This document shows positions 46,531 to 59,111 of a stretch of DNA of 64,000 bases, piece after piece. The stretch's first letter is position 1; each line of letters opens with the position of its first letter. The notes beneath the pieces are model-generated. The model had not been told where the DNA came from. It did not search any database and saw only the letters and a list, made by a program, of their open reading frames with translations. This DNA comes from Mesocentrotus franciscanus (taxonomy: Eukaryota; Echinodermata; Echinoidea; Camarodonta; Strongylocentrotidae). A program made the translations under genes and the position numbers. The stretch lies in the NCBI GenBank assembly GCA_037976565.1, contig CP137672.1:33434737-33498736 (forward strand), read 5' to 3'.

Positions 46531-49500
46531 ATGTCTCGCAAACAAAAAATAAAGGAGATAGATCAGAGGCTCATGGAAACCTTGAAGTTGTGTGCAGCAG
46601 AGAAAATATGCCCGGAGAGTTCAGAAGTCTCACTAGACCTCTGCGAATGATCCACCAGAAATGGAGGAGGAGAGAACGGATTAATTCCATCATTTTTCTT
46701 TCGCTAGTGGTGGTAGTCGTTGCTGTCTTGTATCAGGTGGAAGCTACCGCTGAATTCATATCGGCAGTGGCCAAGATTGGAATGGTGAAATTAGTAAGTA
46801 TATCATCAGTTGAGAGTCTGAAGGGTGTATACTGTAACAGAATGAATAAACCTTCTAGCTCTCGAAAGACAGATTCTTTAATATCATCCAATTCCACGGG
46901 TGGGTAGAGCTTGTGTATGAGATTCAGAAGAAGAAAAAAGGCGTCTTTACAATTTAGTGATAGATGAAATGATATTTATCTGAATCGTCTTTCCGGCGGA
47001 TAGGCATGATGGTCACAGTGATTGAAATCGCTTGAAAAATTAAAAATGCTCATGTGCATTTAAATTCTTATGTTGTTTGTGCTTTTCAATCATTGTTACT
47101 CCATCATATTAAAAAAAATGAATTACATTCGTTCGTTAATTTGTTGGAGAAATGATAATATTAGTACTTTAAACTGTAGGTGCTGCCATACTGGGATTGG
47201 AAAGCCATCCATGCAACAGACTGTCTCTTTGAGAATCCTTACCGGGCTCCTGGGGGAATCATGGAAGAACAGTGTGAGGTGAGTGAGAATCATTGGATTC
47301 GGCTCTGGTCTCAACTTGATACCTTGTACTTCATCTTAATTGTAATTCTTATCATTAAACAATCTTAAAAGGGAAGTGACATCCACCCAGATGTTAAGTT
47401 ATTTCTAATACAAGAGTAAGTATGGAGCCCTTGTGTTTATACCAAAAGGCACTTGCATATCAACTTTGTTTTTGGACCCAGGACCTCCCATTTATGAGAC
47501 TTACCACTTAGCCACAGAAGGTCAAGTAAAACTGATTCCTAGTTTTTTGACTAGATTTGTGAAAATGAGGACAGAATTTCTGTTAATATGATATTTGATT
47601 GTTTTCTGTACATGCAAATGCCACGGGTCAATTTTAACACAGATTTGGTTAATTCAGTTTCATTTGTATATGCACCAGAGGGGCTCAAAACAAGGTATTG
47701 CTGATTTTTTTTGGTTAAACTCCATTGTCTGAAGATGTCCTCCGACTCTTTATTTATTTAATTGAAAAAATATCCAATAGTACATAAACTTGAGGTGGGC
47801 TAAAAAAATGAAGGGGGACAAGAAATCAAGAAATTAATTTTAATTGGCCTAATGATTGCTTTCTGTGATCTTAATACCTCCTGTAGCTGTTGGTGAATTT
47901 GTCTAAGGTGGAGAGAGCCGAAAACCTGAGCCAGGATGTGATGACAGAAGACTATCTCTTTACAGGTGTCCGGTCATCGTGACGGACGCTATGACAGATT
48001 GGAAGGCTGTCAAAAATGTGAACTTTGGTGTAGAGTACATCTCTGAGGTATGCATTTGTTTTAAATGCTCTGTTATAATATATACAATTATAAATGTTAT
48101 ATACATTTCTGTGTTAAAGTATATGACTTAACCCTATTCTAACTGGGCTATTTCAGACCAGGTTTTTTACTGGGGGAGGGTCAATTTGACACCCTCCATC
48201 CCCCAATAAGATCTCGGCGTTTCACGGCCGATAGCCACGATAATTTGCATGCATGTCAAGTAAAGTGTATAGAATACTATGGTAATTTCAATTTTTTTAA
48301 ATTTACTCATTTGCATATTTATGGTAATTTATGCAAATAAGATCATAACATTCACATTTTTACCCATAAATCATATATTATTCATATTTAAGCATTCTTT
48401 TTCACTACATATATTCGTTAGACCATTTGGAATAATAATACGACAAAAAAATTGACGTCATTGCCTCACTATCCACTAATTATTTTCTTTATATTGATAA
48501 TATAAATTTTCAATTTTCCCGTAAAAATCTTATTTCCTCACACCAGCATGCAAATTATATTGATTGTAATATGTTTTTGTGTGGATGCACTAATAAAGAG
48601 TAATTTTATTTCAGTTAAATCATGAAAAATGTGAATTTTGATAAACTATTTATATAAAAATCAATGATTAAGAATATACAATATTCAGAAAGTAGTATCA
48701 GTTCTACAAAGTCATAAAAGATTTTGTGAAATGTCATGCAATATGATACAAATCATTTATCCTGGGAAAAGGCATGGGGAAATCAAGTTTTGGGGGATAA
48801 AAGGGGACATTAATGAGATAAAAATATATAAAGCAATTGATAAATAGTGAGGCAATGAAGTCACAAACTGATAACCAAATTGGCAATTTGTGTAGTGATT
48901 TTCTAAGTTCCATAGTTTTTCATACTTTTAAAACAATTCCTAACTGCCTTATTAGTTATCCGATTTAACTCAAATTTTTTTGCTCTGTTTCTCTTGTTTT
49001 TCTGTATCTATTAAAAGCAAATTATTTTTGGAGTGGACTTAGCATTTAAGGATTTAAAAAAATAATTTCAAGCCAAAGTCATGAAAAATAAATGACAAAG
49101 GTCTTGTCGAAAATAAAAATGGTATCTTCAAAAATATATCTCTTTTTCCAATGTTTCACAGCTTTACAATGATGATCCTATCCTGTCAGAGACCTCTGTG
49201 TGTAGCGTTTCAGGAATGGACATGGCATCAACATTACAAGGCTTCTTCAAAAAGATGCATACATTGGATAATTTCCAAGTTCATTGGTAAGGCCTCATGA
49301 TGTTGCTTTTAGAATGTATGTATATATATATATATCCTGATAAATGTATTTCTGCTGGTCATATTACCAGTAGTATACAGTAAAACTTGTATTGACATGC
49401 TGGTATTATTGCATACTTATGAATATGAATATATAAGCATTGAGGAAAATGCATGAAGTTCATATACATGTATGACTAATCAACCCCAGAAAAATGAAAT

Positions 49501-51610
49501 TATGATAATGTTTACTTATATTACAATCATATCCACCTTGCAAGAAGTTTAAGGTCCTCCAATTATATCTTCAGATTTCGTTGCTTGAAGCATTCTGAGA
49601 ATTTCTTCATACTAGGTACCCATTAACACCTGGGTGGACAGTAGCAATCATAGATTAAGGAATTCTTGTCAGAGGACATTAGGGTGGTGCTGGGGCTTGA
49701 ACCCACAACCCTCGTCTCCAGTCAAGTGTTTAAACAACTCAACCAAGACCACCTCTCAATAAAGATCACATTTTTGTTCCCCTTGAACTGTTTTTTTCCT
49801 TGTTGAAAGACATCCTAAAGGAACCTACTGGTTCATATACACCACCTCCCTCTAAAATCACTTTTGTGGTTTCCCATTGGCAGTCTTTATGTTCAGGTTT
49901 CAATACAATTAAATATAAGAAATACCAACATCCAAATAATGTTTGGAAGTGCATAGGGTCGTTGTATCATAGTGTTGTTATGCTCTATACACAAACTGTT
50001 TATTTTAAGTATTTTATGAACATTTTCTTTCTTTCCACAATTTTTTATTTTCCAGGGGACACTGCAAGCTTCCTGCAGCTAAGGTGTTACGCCAGTACTA
50101 CCGCAGGCCCTACTTTCTACCAGGGATGGTGGAGGCAGACCCGAAGAATTTCATCATAGTAGGAGGAAGAAAAGATGAACAGACAATGCCAGAATATAGA
50201 GTATGTCTACATGTTTGTGTGTGATTTATCTGTACTGCCCATTTCATACAAGACTAGATAGTAGATATCCAGCTAGATTAATGATGATGGTCTTATGGAC
50301 CTTCTGGCAATTTTCTAAATGTTCACAAGATTGACAGTATCGGCCTTTTGGGCTGTCGGCCTTGTGATGTCAGTCTAATGCTGTAGGTTGTTGTTCAACC
50401 AGTATGTCCCCCTCCTGGCAGCAAAGTTTTAAAATGATGTTTTATCTCTGAATACAAAATGAATACTGAAAAGTTACATACAGCTAGAATTTGATTCCCT
50501 GGGGGATGGTTTGTTCCTGATTATGATAAATCTGTCACTGAAATATTTTTTGTGTATATGCTAATACAAAGATTTAAAAATCCAGCGGTACAATTGTTCT
50601 TGTTCCCAGTGCTGTTTGTAGTGCTTGCCCACATTTAAGAAGTGTGTGTTTGAAAATTAGTCCAATACAAAAGGAGAATATCTAATGGTGCCAGGCTATT
50701 ATTTATCTATTCATGGTTTGAATTAGTAAAAATAATCAACCAGTAGCAATTAAACTATCTTACCTACTACCTCAAGTCCTGTCTCAGTTCTGTATAATTG
50801 TGTAAAATTCTCTTTCCTGGCTTTGTTTAATTAATGAAACAAACAGGACTTGGCGCAGTCGACTTTTGTCATACGTACAGTGTTTGTGCATCATATGTCT
50901 TCCAAAGAATGTCGCAGTCTTTGGTATCGGTCCATGGCAATTAAAGAATTAATCTAGCCCTGCAATGGTGTGTGTTTTTTTTACAGGGATTTGAACCGGC
51001 TAACATGCAGGTGACCTGGGTCAGCATGGTCAAAGGTCAGTTCGAGTTCAAGCTGTTGCCAGATCCAGTGTGTGAAGAGAAATGTGAAGTCTTGGAAGGG
51101 ACTCTGAATGAAGGAGAAACCTGTAAGTGTCAAGAAGAGGTTTGATAGCGTTCTTTTTCTTTCTTTATTGATAGATACCTGGATACTCCCATACTGATTT
51201 TTGTAAGACAAAACTTAAACATTACAAGTTGTTTACATTAAACAATTAGAGAATTGCCAATTTGTAGTCATGTGATGTAATTTATCTATAACAAATTTTA
51301 AAAATTATATACATGGCTTTTATTTCAAATATAAAGAGACAAGGATATATCTTAAAAGAATGAATATCTTTTAATATTTATGCCATTTTAGATCACATTT
51401 TATTAACTCAAAGAGATTTAAATCATCCATTAGATAGATTTTACTGAATTAAAAAAGCTTTTAATTTGCTTTAAATGCTTACACTGTATTTGCTCTCTTT
51501 ATTTTCTTCCAGTGGTGTACTGCAATGACTTTTGGTACCTCCAATATTCAGCTGGGTCAATTGGAGTATCACTGGCTATCAGCAGTGGAGGGGCATGGGC
51601 TGATCTATGA
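46531..51610 (+). CDS. Single-pass membrane protein with cupin-like domain
   Basis: Seven exons: 46531-46793, 47180-47278, 47887-48047, 49162-49286, 50056-50200, 50987-51122, 51513-51610. All junctions are GT-AG with matching phases, giving about 342 aa if two apparent one-base losses (near 46646 in exon 1 and near 47968 in exon 3) are assembly errors. A basic segment (HQKWRRRERIN) precedes one membrane helix (about residues 55-75, SIIFLSLVVVVVAVL), suggesting a type II orientation with a lumenal domain. PVIVTDAMTDWKAV is the typical entry of a cupin/JmjC-like fold. I see no HxD...H iron triad, so an enzymatic role is not supported. I do not recognise the family name. If the exon-1 break is real, translation could start at 46647 with the upstream frame as a uORF. 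Confidence 0.75.
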
Positions 51611-52876
51611 CGGGACTTGCCACACCCTTATGATAATTATCGATTTTCGTTGTTGCCTTAGTTGATTTCCATTTACTTGAGCAATCGGGTTCTTTGTTTG
51701 GGGATTGGTTATTTTGTAGGATTTTTTTTTTAAATAATTTTTTTAATGCTACACTAAGAAACAAAATTTCATGTACCGGTATCTGATATTTAAAAAGTTT
51801 TTTTATTACTATTTATTTGTGCATTCCAATGTCAAACCTTTATATTATGTCATTCATTCATGATTAAGAACCTGTCAAGTCAAACTGGGCATTAGTCACT
51901 CTTCTTCATGGCATATATATATATATATATCTTTCCTGCATTTTTAAATTTTAGTTCATGTTTTTTTATATATATATTAATTTTTTCATACATATCTAAC
52001 AATGAAAGGAAAATATGATTTGTGCCCTTTTGAGGAGGCAGAGCAAATCGTTTATTCAGACCTTGAGGAAAATTGTATACCTTTATGGGGCAACTCATTC
52101 AGCATATTCATGCAGACTACATGGAGGTGTTTGCTATAAGAAGACTTTATATTGAATAGGATTTTTTAATGCACTTTTTTTTGTAGTATTTTGTTCTGGA
52201 AAGTATGGGAACATTAATTTTAATATGAGATATTAATTTATGTCTACATTGTAACAATGTCATGTATTAACAGTTGTGATTGTGTGTGTCTACCTGATTG
52301 GTAACTTGATATTTTTTCAAAGACTTTCCATATATAAGTTTTATACTATGAATTTTTGTATTGATTAGTGCATCAGAATCACAGAAACTTAGTTCAAATG
52401 TCATTTTAAGGACCATGTAGTATTATTGTATATAATAATGCCACTGCATACAATGCGGCCCGGCCAAAATGAAACTTTTGTTTTCACACCATATTCCACA
52501 AAATGTTGAGCCTTAGTTTGTTATTGCCAATATAATCCTTATAACAGGATTTGGGTTTCGACCCAATTATATGTGGATGAATCTCATTATGAATACAGCT
52601 CTTGCCTATGAACTGTAGTTTAACATGGTTCTGACTGTGATTTATGAAATGTTTAATTTGTTGCAACAAAGAGAAGAAGTCTCTAGTCTTTTATTGTATT
52701 TTGGACCACATGTATCATTGAAACACAGATGTTGGTTCCTGTAATTAGTATATCCCAAGACTTTCCTGTGTATACTTTTCAATATTTTTGAACAGTCAAT
52801 TGTTCATACATGCAAGTACTGGTGTCTTTCAATTGTTTACAGTACATGTACTTTAAAATAAGATGAGGACTCTTAA

Positions 52877-53409
52877 AGATACTATGTCCCTTTTGCAGCC
52901 AACATCAAATTCTGTAGAACTTTGCAGGAATTATGAATATGTCATGTATGTCCTATCTGAGAAATTTAAACGTTAGCAGTGTCCTAATATTCAAATTATG
53001 CAAGGAAACCCGTTTACTTGCTAGACTTCACTGTCAGACACTATTGAGTGACTGACTGGCTTTTTTTTTCCATCTTTGGTAATAACATACATAAAATGAG
53101 CTGTAAAGGGTACATGAGCATTTTATCTACATCAATAACCCACTTCTTGTAATGGCCAAAATTAAACTGATTGAATCTTTGCGCAGCATAAAACGTACGG
53201 CCATTCGGTACAATGGTCTGAAAAGCAGACTATTACTTACTGGCTCTATAGCTCCCAAGTCGATTCGACAACTAATAGTCGTTATTTTCCCACTAAAAGA
53301 CATTTTCAAGCCCACTTTTTTTAGGGAAGTTCTAAATTAGTATTGTCTTTCAAATGCCGTTGGAATTTAACCTTTCCATTTTTTGGTCTGCAAATGGGAC
53401 ATAGTACCT
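52877..53409. mobile_element. piggyBac-like MITE B (TTAA duplication, 533 bp)
   Basis: Left end AGATACTATGTCCCTTTTGC and right end GCAAATGGGACATAGTACCT are imperfect inverted termini. TTAA flanks both (52873-52876 and 53410-53413). It is unrelated in sequence to the TTAA element in ADAD1. There is no transposase. Confidence 0.65.
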
Positions 53410-53976
53410 TTAAGGAGGGGAATGTGTGAATATGGACTGAAAAGTTTTTGTCATATATTGACTTCCCCAGTAGTGCTGCAGACTATTTTCAATTGTATAT
53501 CATCATAAATACAATGTATGAGAAATGAAAAGGATCTGCACCACTCCTGTTGAAAAATTTATGTTAAAGGTGCTTTTTCTAATTTGTGTCCCTTTTCAGC
53601 CCATTTGATCCTAATTGAACTAGCCAAGCTAAAGAAATATGCATCTCATTTATTATGGTTGTTATATTAGGTTTCCTTCCATCATTTTTAGAGCTTTGTA
53701 GTGTACATTATATATATGGAATACTGTCTAACAGATTGATATTTATAACAAATTTATGGGAATTATGGAGCATAGCTTTAATATTTTCTAATTTCTTTTC
53801 ACTATGTTTTTATTTAAAGAGAATTAGTAGTGCTGTTTGTATATGTTGTTTCTTACATTTTATTTATTTCTTGTGCTGGGAAAAAAAAGGAGTTGTCTTT
53901 TTTAATAGAGGCCCTTGAGTTATTTGAATAATATACTTCCAGACAGAGTATCCAAGCTTCTTAATCATGCTGCTAA

Positions 53977-54325
53977 CAGAGATGCCAACCAGTACGATTA
54001 AATCGTATTTAGTACGATATTAAGAGTGAAATACGATATCACCTCTTAAAATACGATTTTTATTTATTTTTTTTCATTTTTACCCATAAAAACCCATAAA
54101 AACTGCGGAATCGCATAAAAACATGTACAAGTAAACCCCAGCAACCCCAACAAAACTTTGCTTTACAATTTTCTAAATAAATTTTAATGAAAGAGCAAAC
54201 ATTTTACTTGACCGTTCTTACCAGTAAAACATCTTTCTGAAATTTTACTGGCCTGGGGCCAACAAAGTTCGTGGTAGTGTTTTTTTAGGATATGTGTTTT
54301 TTGTGTCAAGAGGTTGGCATCTCTG
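53977..54325. mobile_element. hAT-like MITE with CAGAGATGCCAACC ends
   Basis: The 14-bp termini CAGAGATGCCAACC and GGTTGGCATCTCTG are perfect inverted repeats, flanked by TGCTAA on both sides (53971-53976 and 54326-54331). The first third repeats an acgat motif. The CAG end suggests hAT, but the duplication I can see is 6 bp rather than 8. Confidence 0.7.
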
Positions 54326-55599
54326 TGCTAAAGATTGAAGGAAAAAAATAGTCTAAAGCAATGTCTGTGTAGAGACAGCCAGAAGAATCACAGTGTTTAA
54401 ACCTGAATCCTGTTGTCAGTAGGCATTTATTTGTTTTTTGTTGTTGAAAAAAAAAATCAACTTTTTGACTGAAATGGGAATAATTTGAATTTCATGTGAT
54501 GTTTAGAAAAAGCCGTTAAAGATTTTCAGGACGCAATCATGGAGAGGTATTAAGTTGAATATTGATTGCATAAATGGGTTTCATGAAATGTAAGGAGACT
54601 TTCACACAAATCTAACTGTATGCCGTTTTATTTTGGTTATCAAATCCATAAAAAGTACTGATATTGTGTAGAAGTGCCAAGAATCATGTTAAGAAGCACA
54701 AATCACCAAATTCAATTGAGTTACAGTACGATTCGAATCAATTTGAAAAGTTGTGGAATTATGATATAGAAGTACGAAATATGTACTTCTAGATATTTTA
54801 AAGGGTAATTATGGTTTATATGTTCTTTTGTTTATATATGATTAAGAAATGTTTGCTATATAGAATCTGATTTATCCTTAATTGATGTGAGGGTGCAGAA
54901 ATGTATTATATTACCATTTTTATCGTACAGTACTATCGTTTCCTATGGAATATACATTTTTGCTCATTTTTTGGTGGCGAGGAATAAATGGTTTATTAAT
55001 CGGTACTTTCTATGAATAAAATTTATAACAATATAACCAAAGAAGTTTTATTTTCCTGGCATGAATTTCTTTCTACTCATTGGTTGTCTATCAAAGTTTA
55101 TAACCTTCATATAGAGTACCGAAGTGTGTCAAGGTTGCTGCTTAAGCCTTTTACTGAGGTGAACCTCATGCGCAGGCTCTGTTGTTTACAACCAGTAATC
55201 CGGACGAGCAAATACGATGTTAGCACCTTCGGTACTCTATTTGAGGACCACGGTTTTACATGTAAATGTTGTTTCTCAACCCCCCACAACAACAACGAAA
55301 AAGACGGGCTTTTCCAAAGGTATTAAGGGGAGGGGGCACTATGCCCACTCCCCTAAACATTTTGACTGAAGAGCAACAGATCATGCACAGATTTTGCACA
55401 CACCACAAAAATAATAATAAACAAGACAGCATTATTAATTTTGTTGGAAGTTCTTAATACCATAATTTATTATACAGTGTGTATAATTCATTCAAATTAT
55501 ATTTGTAAGCATTAAATGCTAAACAAAGAAAGCTCATTATACTACATGATTTTGTAGAACTAATGAACCTTTAAAAAAAAAATTCATCTTAATTTGAAT

Positions 55600-55605
55600 T
55601 TTATT
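55600..55605 (-). terminator. Candidate MRM3 polyadenylation signal
   Basis: AATAAA on the minus strand, about 350 nt downstream of the MRM3 stop codon. It is plausible by position only. Confidence 0.3.
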
Positions 55606-55953
55606 AATTCCTTGTCCTATGAGTTGTGCTGTCTGAGGCTTCCATCTTGATTAATATTGAGATGAAACAGATGAAAAATAACAGTAAGTTGGGAAATGGT
55701 AATTGATTTACAATGAAAATAAGAAAATATAGTCTTCTTTTCAATCTGTTAACAAAACTTTCAAATTTCAACCTGAAACAAGTTCACAACAGGTATTGTC
55801 ACTTTACAATTTTTGAACACTTAGTGTAAAAGTGTACAAGACTCAAAGAAAAAGTAATACAAATGCATGGCTGAGTGGAAAATGTGTATGGTTATTCTTC
55901 TCTTTTTTCTTAATTGCTAGATCACGACTATCTCAGCCAACATCAAGGACTGT

Positions 55954-58900
55954 TCAATGGCTTTTATCTGCCGTCAAAAGCTGTCTCTTTGCTTCAAATA
56001 AGATGACACTTGTTGCCATAGCAGCGTTCAGGCTATCAACCCCCATTGACATTGGTATAAAAATTCTCGTTCCGTCAGTCTCCGTACAAAGCTCCCTTGC
56101 TTCCCTGCTCAGTCCCTCTGTCTCTCCCCCTATGATCAAAGCACAGTCTCCTTGGGTCCAGTTTACACTGAAATATGGAACTGTTCTTACATCAGTGGTT
56201 GTGTTTCTCACATCCATCACCTTTGCATGATCATCTGGAATGTCATCATTGTTATCACATTGAGCATTCTGAGCGTACTCTGACTGGTGATCTGAGACTC
56301 CATGGCTACTCCGTGTTTGCAAATCATCCTTATGAACGTAATTACAGTCCGCGATGTGAACACTCCTGTTGGGTGATAGGTAGTTTGGTAAATTGGTCCA
56401 GGGGATGTTGGAGACGATGGGCACTCTGAAATGAGCCCCTGCTCCTGATCGCAACACCTTGGGCTCCCACACATCTACGCAACCTTCAAGAAATGAAAAC
56501 CCACAAGCAAAATAAACACTTAGACTCAATGGGATTACAAGCACATTGCACAAATCATCTTATAAATATGAGAGGTACATAATACATATCATGATTTCCT
56601 GCAGAGAATTTTCAGTACCTTTTATACTGATACTCACCAATAAGACTCATTTCATTTTATCACAAACAAATTATAATTGGACAAGCGACAATTTAAGGGC
56701 TGAAATTCAAGTAAGATGTAGAGCATAAATATACAACTTGATTTTCAAGGCTGGTGAGATAAAAAAAAAGCAAATCCAATACATTGTATTACTAGACTAT
56801 TATTGTATAAATGCAGTCCTACAATTACCCTTTGTCCAAACAGTATTTTTAAATGATGTCATACTTACTGCTCTCTCAAAATGACATTGCTTAAGGCTAA
56901 TACTGCTGGTGCATTTTTTGCTTTGATTATTTTTTTGTAAAGTTGTTTTGGGCTCAATTTGCTGTCCTCCAAATGACTAGAGTGGCCTGCCCCTTAAAGT
57001 AATGACAACTGAGCAATAATATTACTATCATCACCTGTGAAACTGTAAAACCAGAAACTGCTATGACATGAAACTTTTGTGATTTTTAGATGAGAGTGAC
57101 TGCCACATATTGCAGAAATTCAGTGTTGTGTCAGTTGTGATTCATTTACTAAGTGGCATTTTCCCGAATCTGAACAACTTGTGAAATTAAAAAACATTTC
57201 ATGCTGGCAAAATTTCTGGATTTACAGTATATGATCAGCTCTTCAGATTATTATACCTTTGGTTACGAGTATCTTCTGGCATGCAGCAGCTGCAGCTGAT
57301 CTGAGAATGGTACCTAGATTCCCAGGGTCCCTGATGTTATCACAGATCAGACTCACTGGAAGTTGCTCTGTAGAGGTCTGGTCTAGATTTAGATTCTCGT
57401 ACTTGGGTCTCTGGAACACACCTATGAATGGAATACAAACAGAAGAATAACTTTTGTTTAAAATAAGTTTGTAAACAGATACATTTACATCATTATTTCC
57501 CTTCTTGATTTTATTAATGACATCAGTCTCTTGGACAGAACTTTCTTCAGAATACTTTAATGCCCTTGTTGACTGTAATGCATGAAATAGAGAAAAACAA
57601 TTAAAACAATAATGGGGCAGAGTTGTTGCGTGTCTTAGTGGCCTATTTTTCATGCAGTTTACAACTTTACACAAATAAATGCATGCGGCAAATCACTATT
57701 TGTTTTCTCCCTGTATGCAGGACAGGCATGTACCATAGTTTTTACTTAGGATATCACCGCAAAGGCTAGATCTTGATTGTGGAATGCCCAAATACAGAAT
57801 TTCCTTTATTAAAAAGCTGTGGGAAATATATATCATGGGTTTTGCTATGACAACAAGAACACTTCAAGAACATTTCAGGAAAAGAAACCTGACAAAATCC
57901 TGATTATCTGTCATCTTTCAAGATCCTAACTCACCCACGATTCCCTGAGGTGTACTGACGTCTGACCACAATGAGATGTCCTTGTATGCAACCTTCACTA
58001 GATTGACCTTTGAACCAGCAAGGGGAAGTCCCTCTATGTTTGACACTTGACTGAAGAAGATGGTATCGGCTTTAGCTCCTGATTCCAGAGCATCTGCAAT
58101 GAGTCTACGACCTTCCAGGATGATCTTGCCACTCTGTTCTCTGTATTTCCTGGACTTGGCCAGCATTGTAGCACGTCTATTAAAAGAGAGCATGTTAGAA
58201 CAATCTTACAAATTTTGCCTCAATTCCACAACATTTTTTTGTTGTCAGAAAAATTCAGTTGAAAATCTACATATAACATTAACAGGCAGAGACAGTTTCT
58301 GAAATAAGTTTGAATTTATTAGCATATCCTAAATAATTTCCAAAATATATATTTAATATTAATAACTGAATAGGCTATTTAGACTTCAAATCAAGATCAT
58401 ACTCCAGGCAACTCCACCATATCATTTTAAGCGTTCATTTCAGATAAAACAACCTTGTTTAATATTACTTTTTACATTATCATCATCAAATGAGACTTAA
58501 TTGAAAGTTTCACTGTCACTACTGTCAGTGCAGTGTCAGTTTCACTTCAGACTTTCAGTAGACCTACTTCATTCTTCAAAATTTGTCAAACTTTTGACAA
58601 AACTAAACTAAAATTTCTAAAGTTCAATTTCTTAGTCTTAATAGACCCTCATTTAAAATTAAATCACATTTAATTCTAAACTAATTTCTAGGTTGCATTA
58701 TCATGATTATTACCCCAGGCGCTTGTCATCTGGTCCTGCCTTTGTGTATCTCGGTACATGTCCCTTTTTATCGTCCGTAGCATCTGACATTTCAGTCCAT
58801 GACTCTCCCTTCGTCGCGTCGATGGGTGGAACTCGAAATCTTCGGCTCTGCAAAGAGTCCTGCCCATGCAGGTCCGGCGGTAAGCTCGATGACGAGCCGT

Positions 58901-59111
58901 TAACTTCAGCTCGAAGCAGCTTAGAAGGAAATTCTCCGTTAGATGTTTCATTGTTAGTCTGTGCCCGTGTTTCTACACTACTAGAAACCCCTCTCCTCTT
59001 TCTCAATAATTGTTGACAACTCGTATGAAACCCAGACCTTGAATTTCCTCCGGAAATAACTGCAAAAAAGTGTCGCACACTACCCATGCTTGTTCTCATG
59101 GGCGCGGCCAT
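55954..59111 (-). CDS. MRM3: MRM3: mitochondrial 16S rRNA 2'-O-methyltransferase
   Basis: Four exons: 58714-59111, 57935-58176, 57257-57421, 55954-56483. The frame is intact at 444 aa, close to the human length. The N-terminus (MAAPMRTSMGSVRHFF, rich in Arg/Ser and poor in acids) fits a mitochondrial targeting peptide. A SpoU substrate-binding domain follows (about 133-215, LEGRRLIADAL). The SpoU methyltransferase motifs are DNIRDPGNLGTILRS (about 241-255), ALIIGGETEGLS, and IPMSMGVDSLNAAMA near the C-terminus, together forming the trefoil-knot SAM site. An acidic hydrophilic insert (about 320-365) lies between motifs 1 and 2, as I recall for vertebrate MRM3. The protein methylates a guanosine in the large mitochondrial rRNA. 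The first ATG lies in a YY1-like context (AAAATGGCCGC), typical of housekeeping starts. Confidence 0.93.

Larger units (their letters stand above)
51611..55953. other. Convergent intergenic region (cupin-like gene / MRM3)
   Basis: No coding exon. It should hold the 3' UTRs of both genes. Two MITEs are present (52877-53409, 53977-54325). Plus-strand AATAAA occurs near 54175, 54982 and 55016, but none can be assigned. An AT dinucleotide run lies at 51914-51931. Confidence 0.5.

Noticed and set aside
48140..48900. Possible TIR element around inverted tcattgcctcactat / atagtgaggcaatga motifs in a cupin-gene intron
   Set aside because: The inverted match is only about 15-20 bases. No consistent ends or target duplication were found, so no element is called.
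55107..55326. Overlapping small open frames on both strands between the cupin-like gene and MRM3
   Set aside because: No family resemblance, no splice context and AT-rich surroundings. They are probably chance frames.
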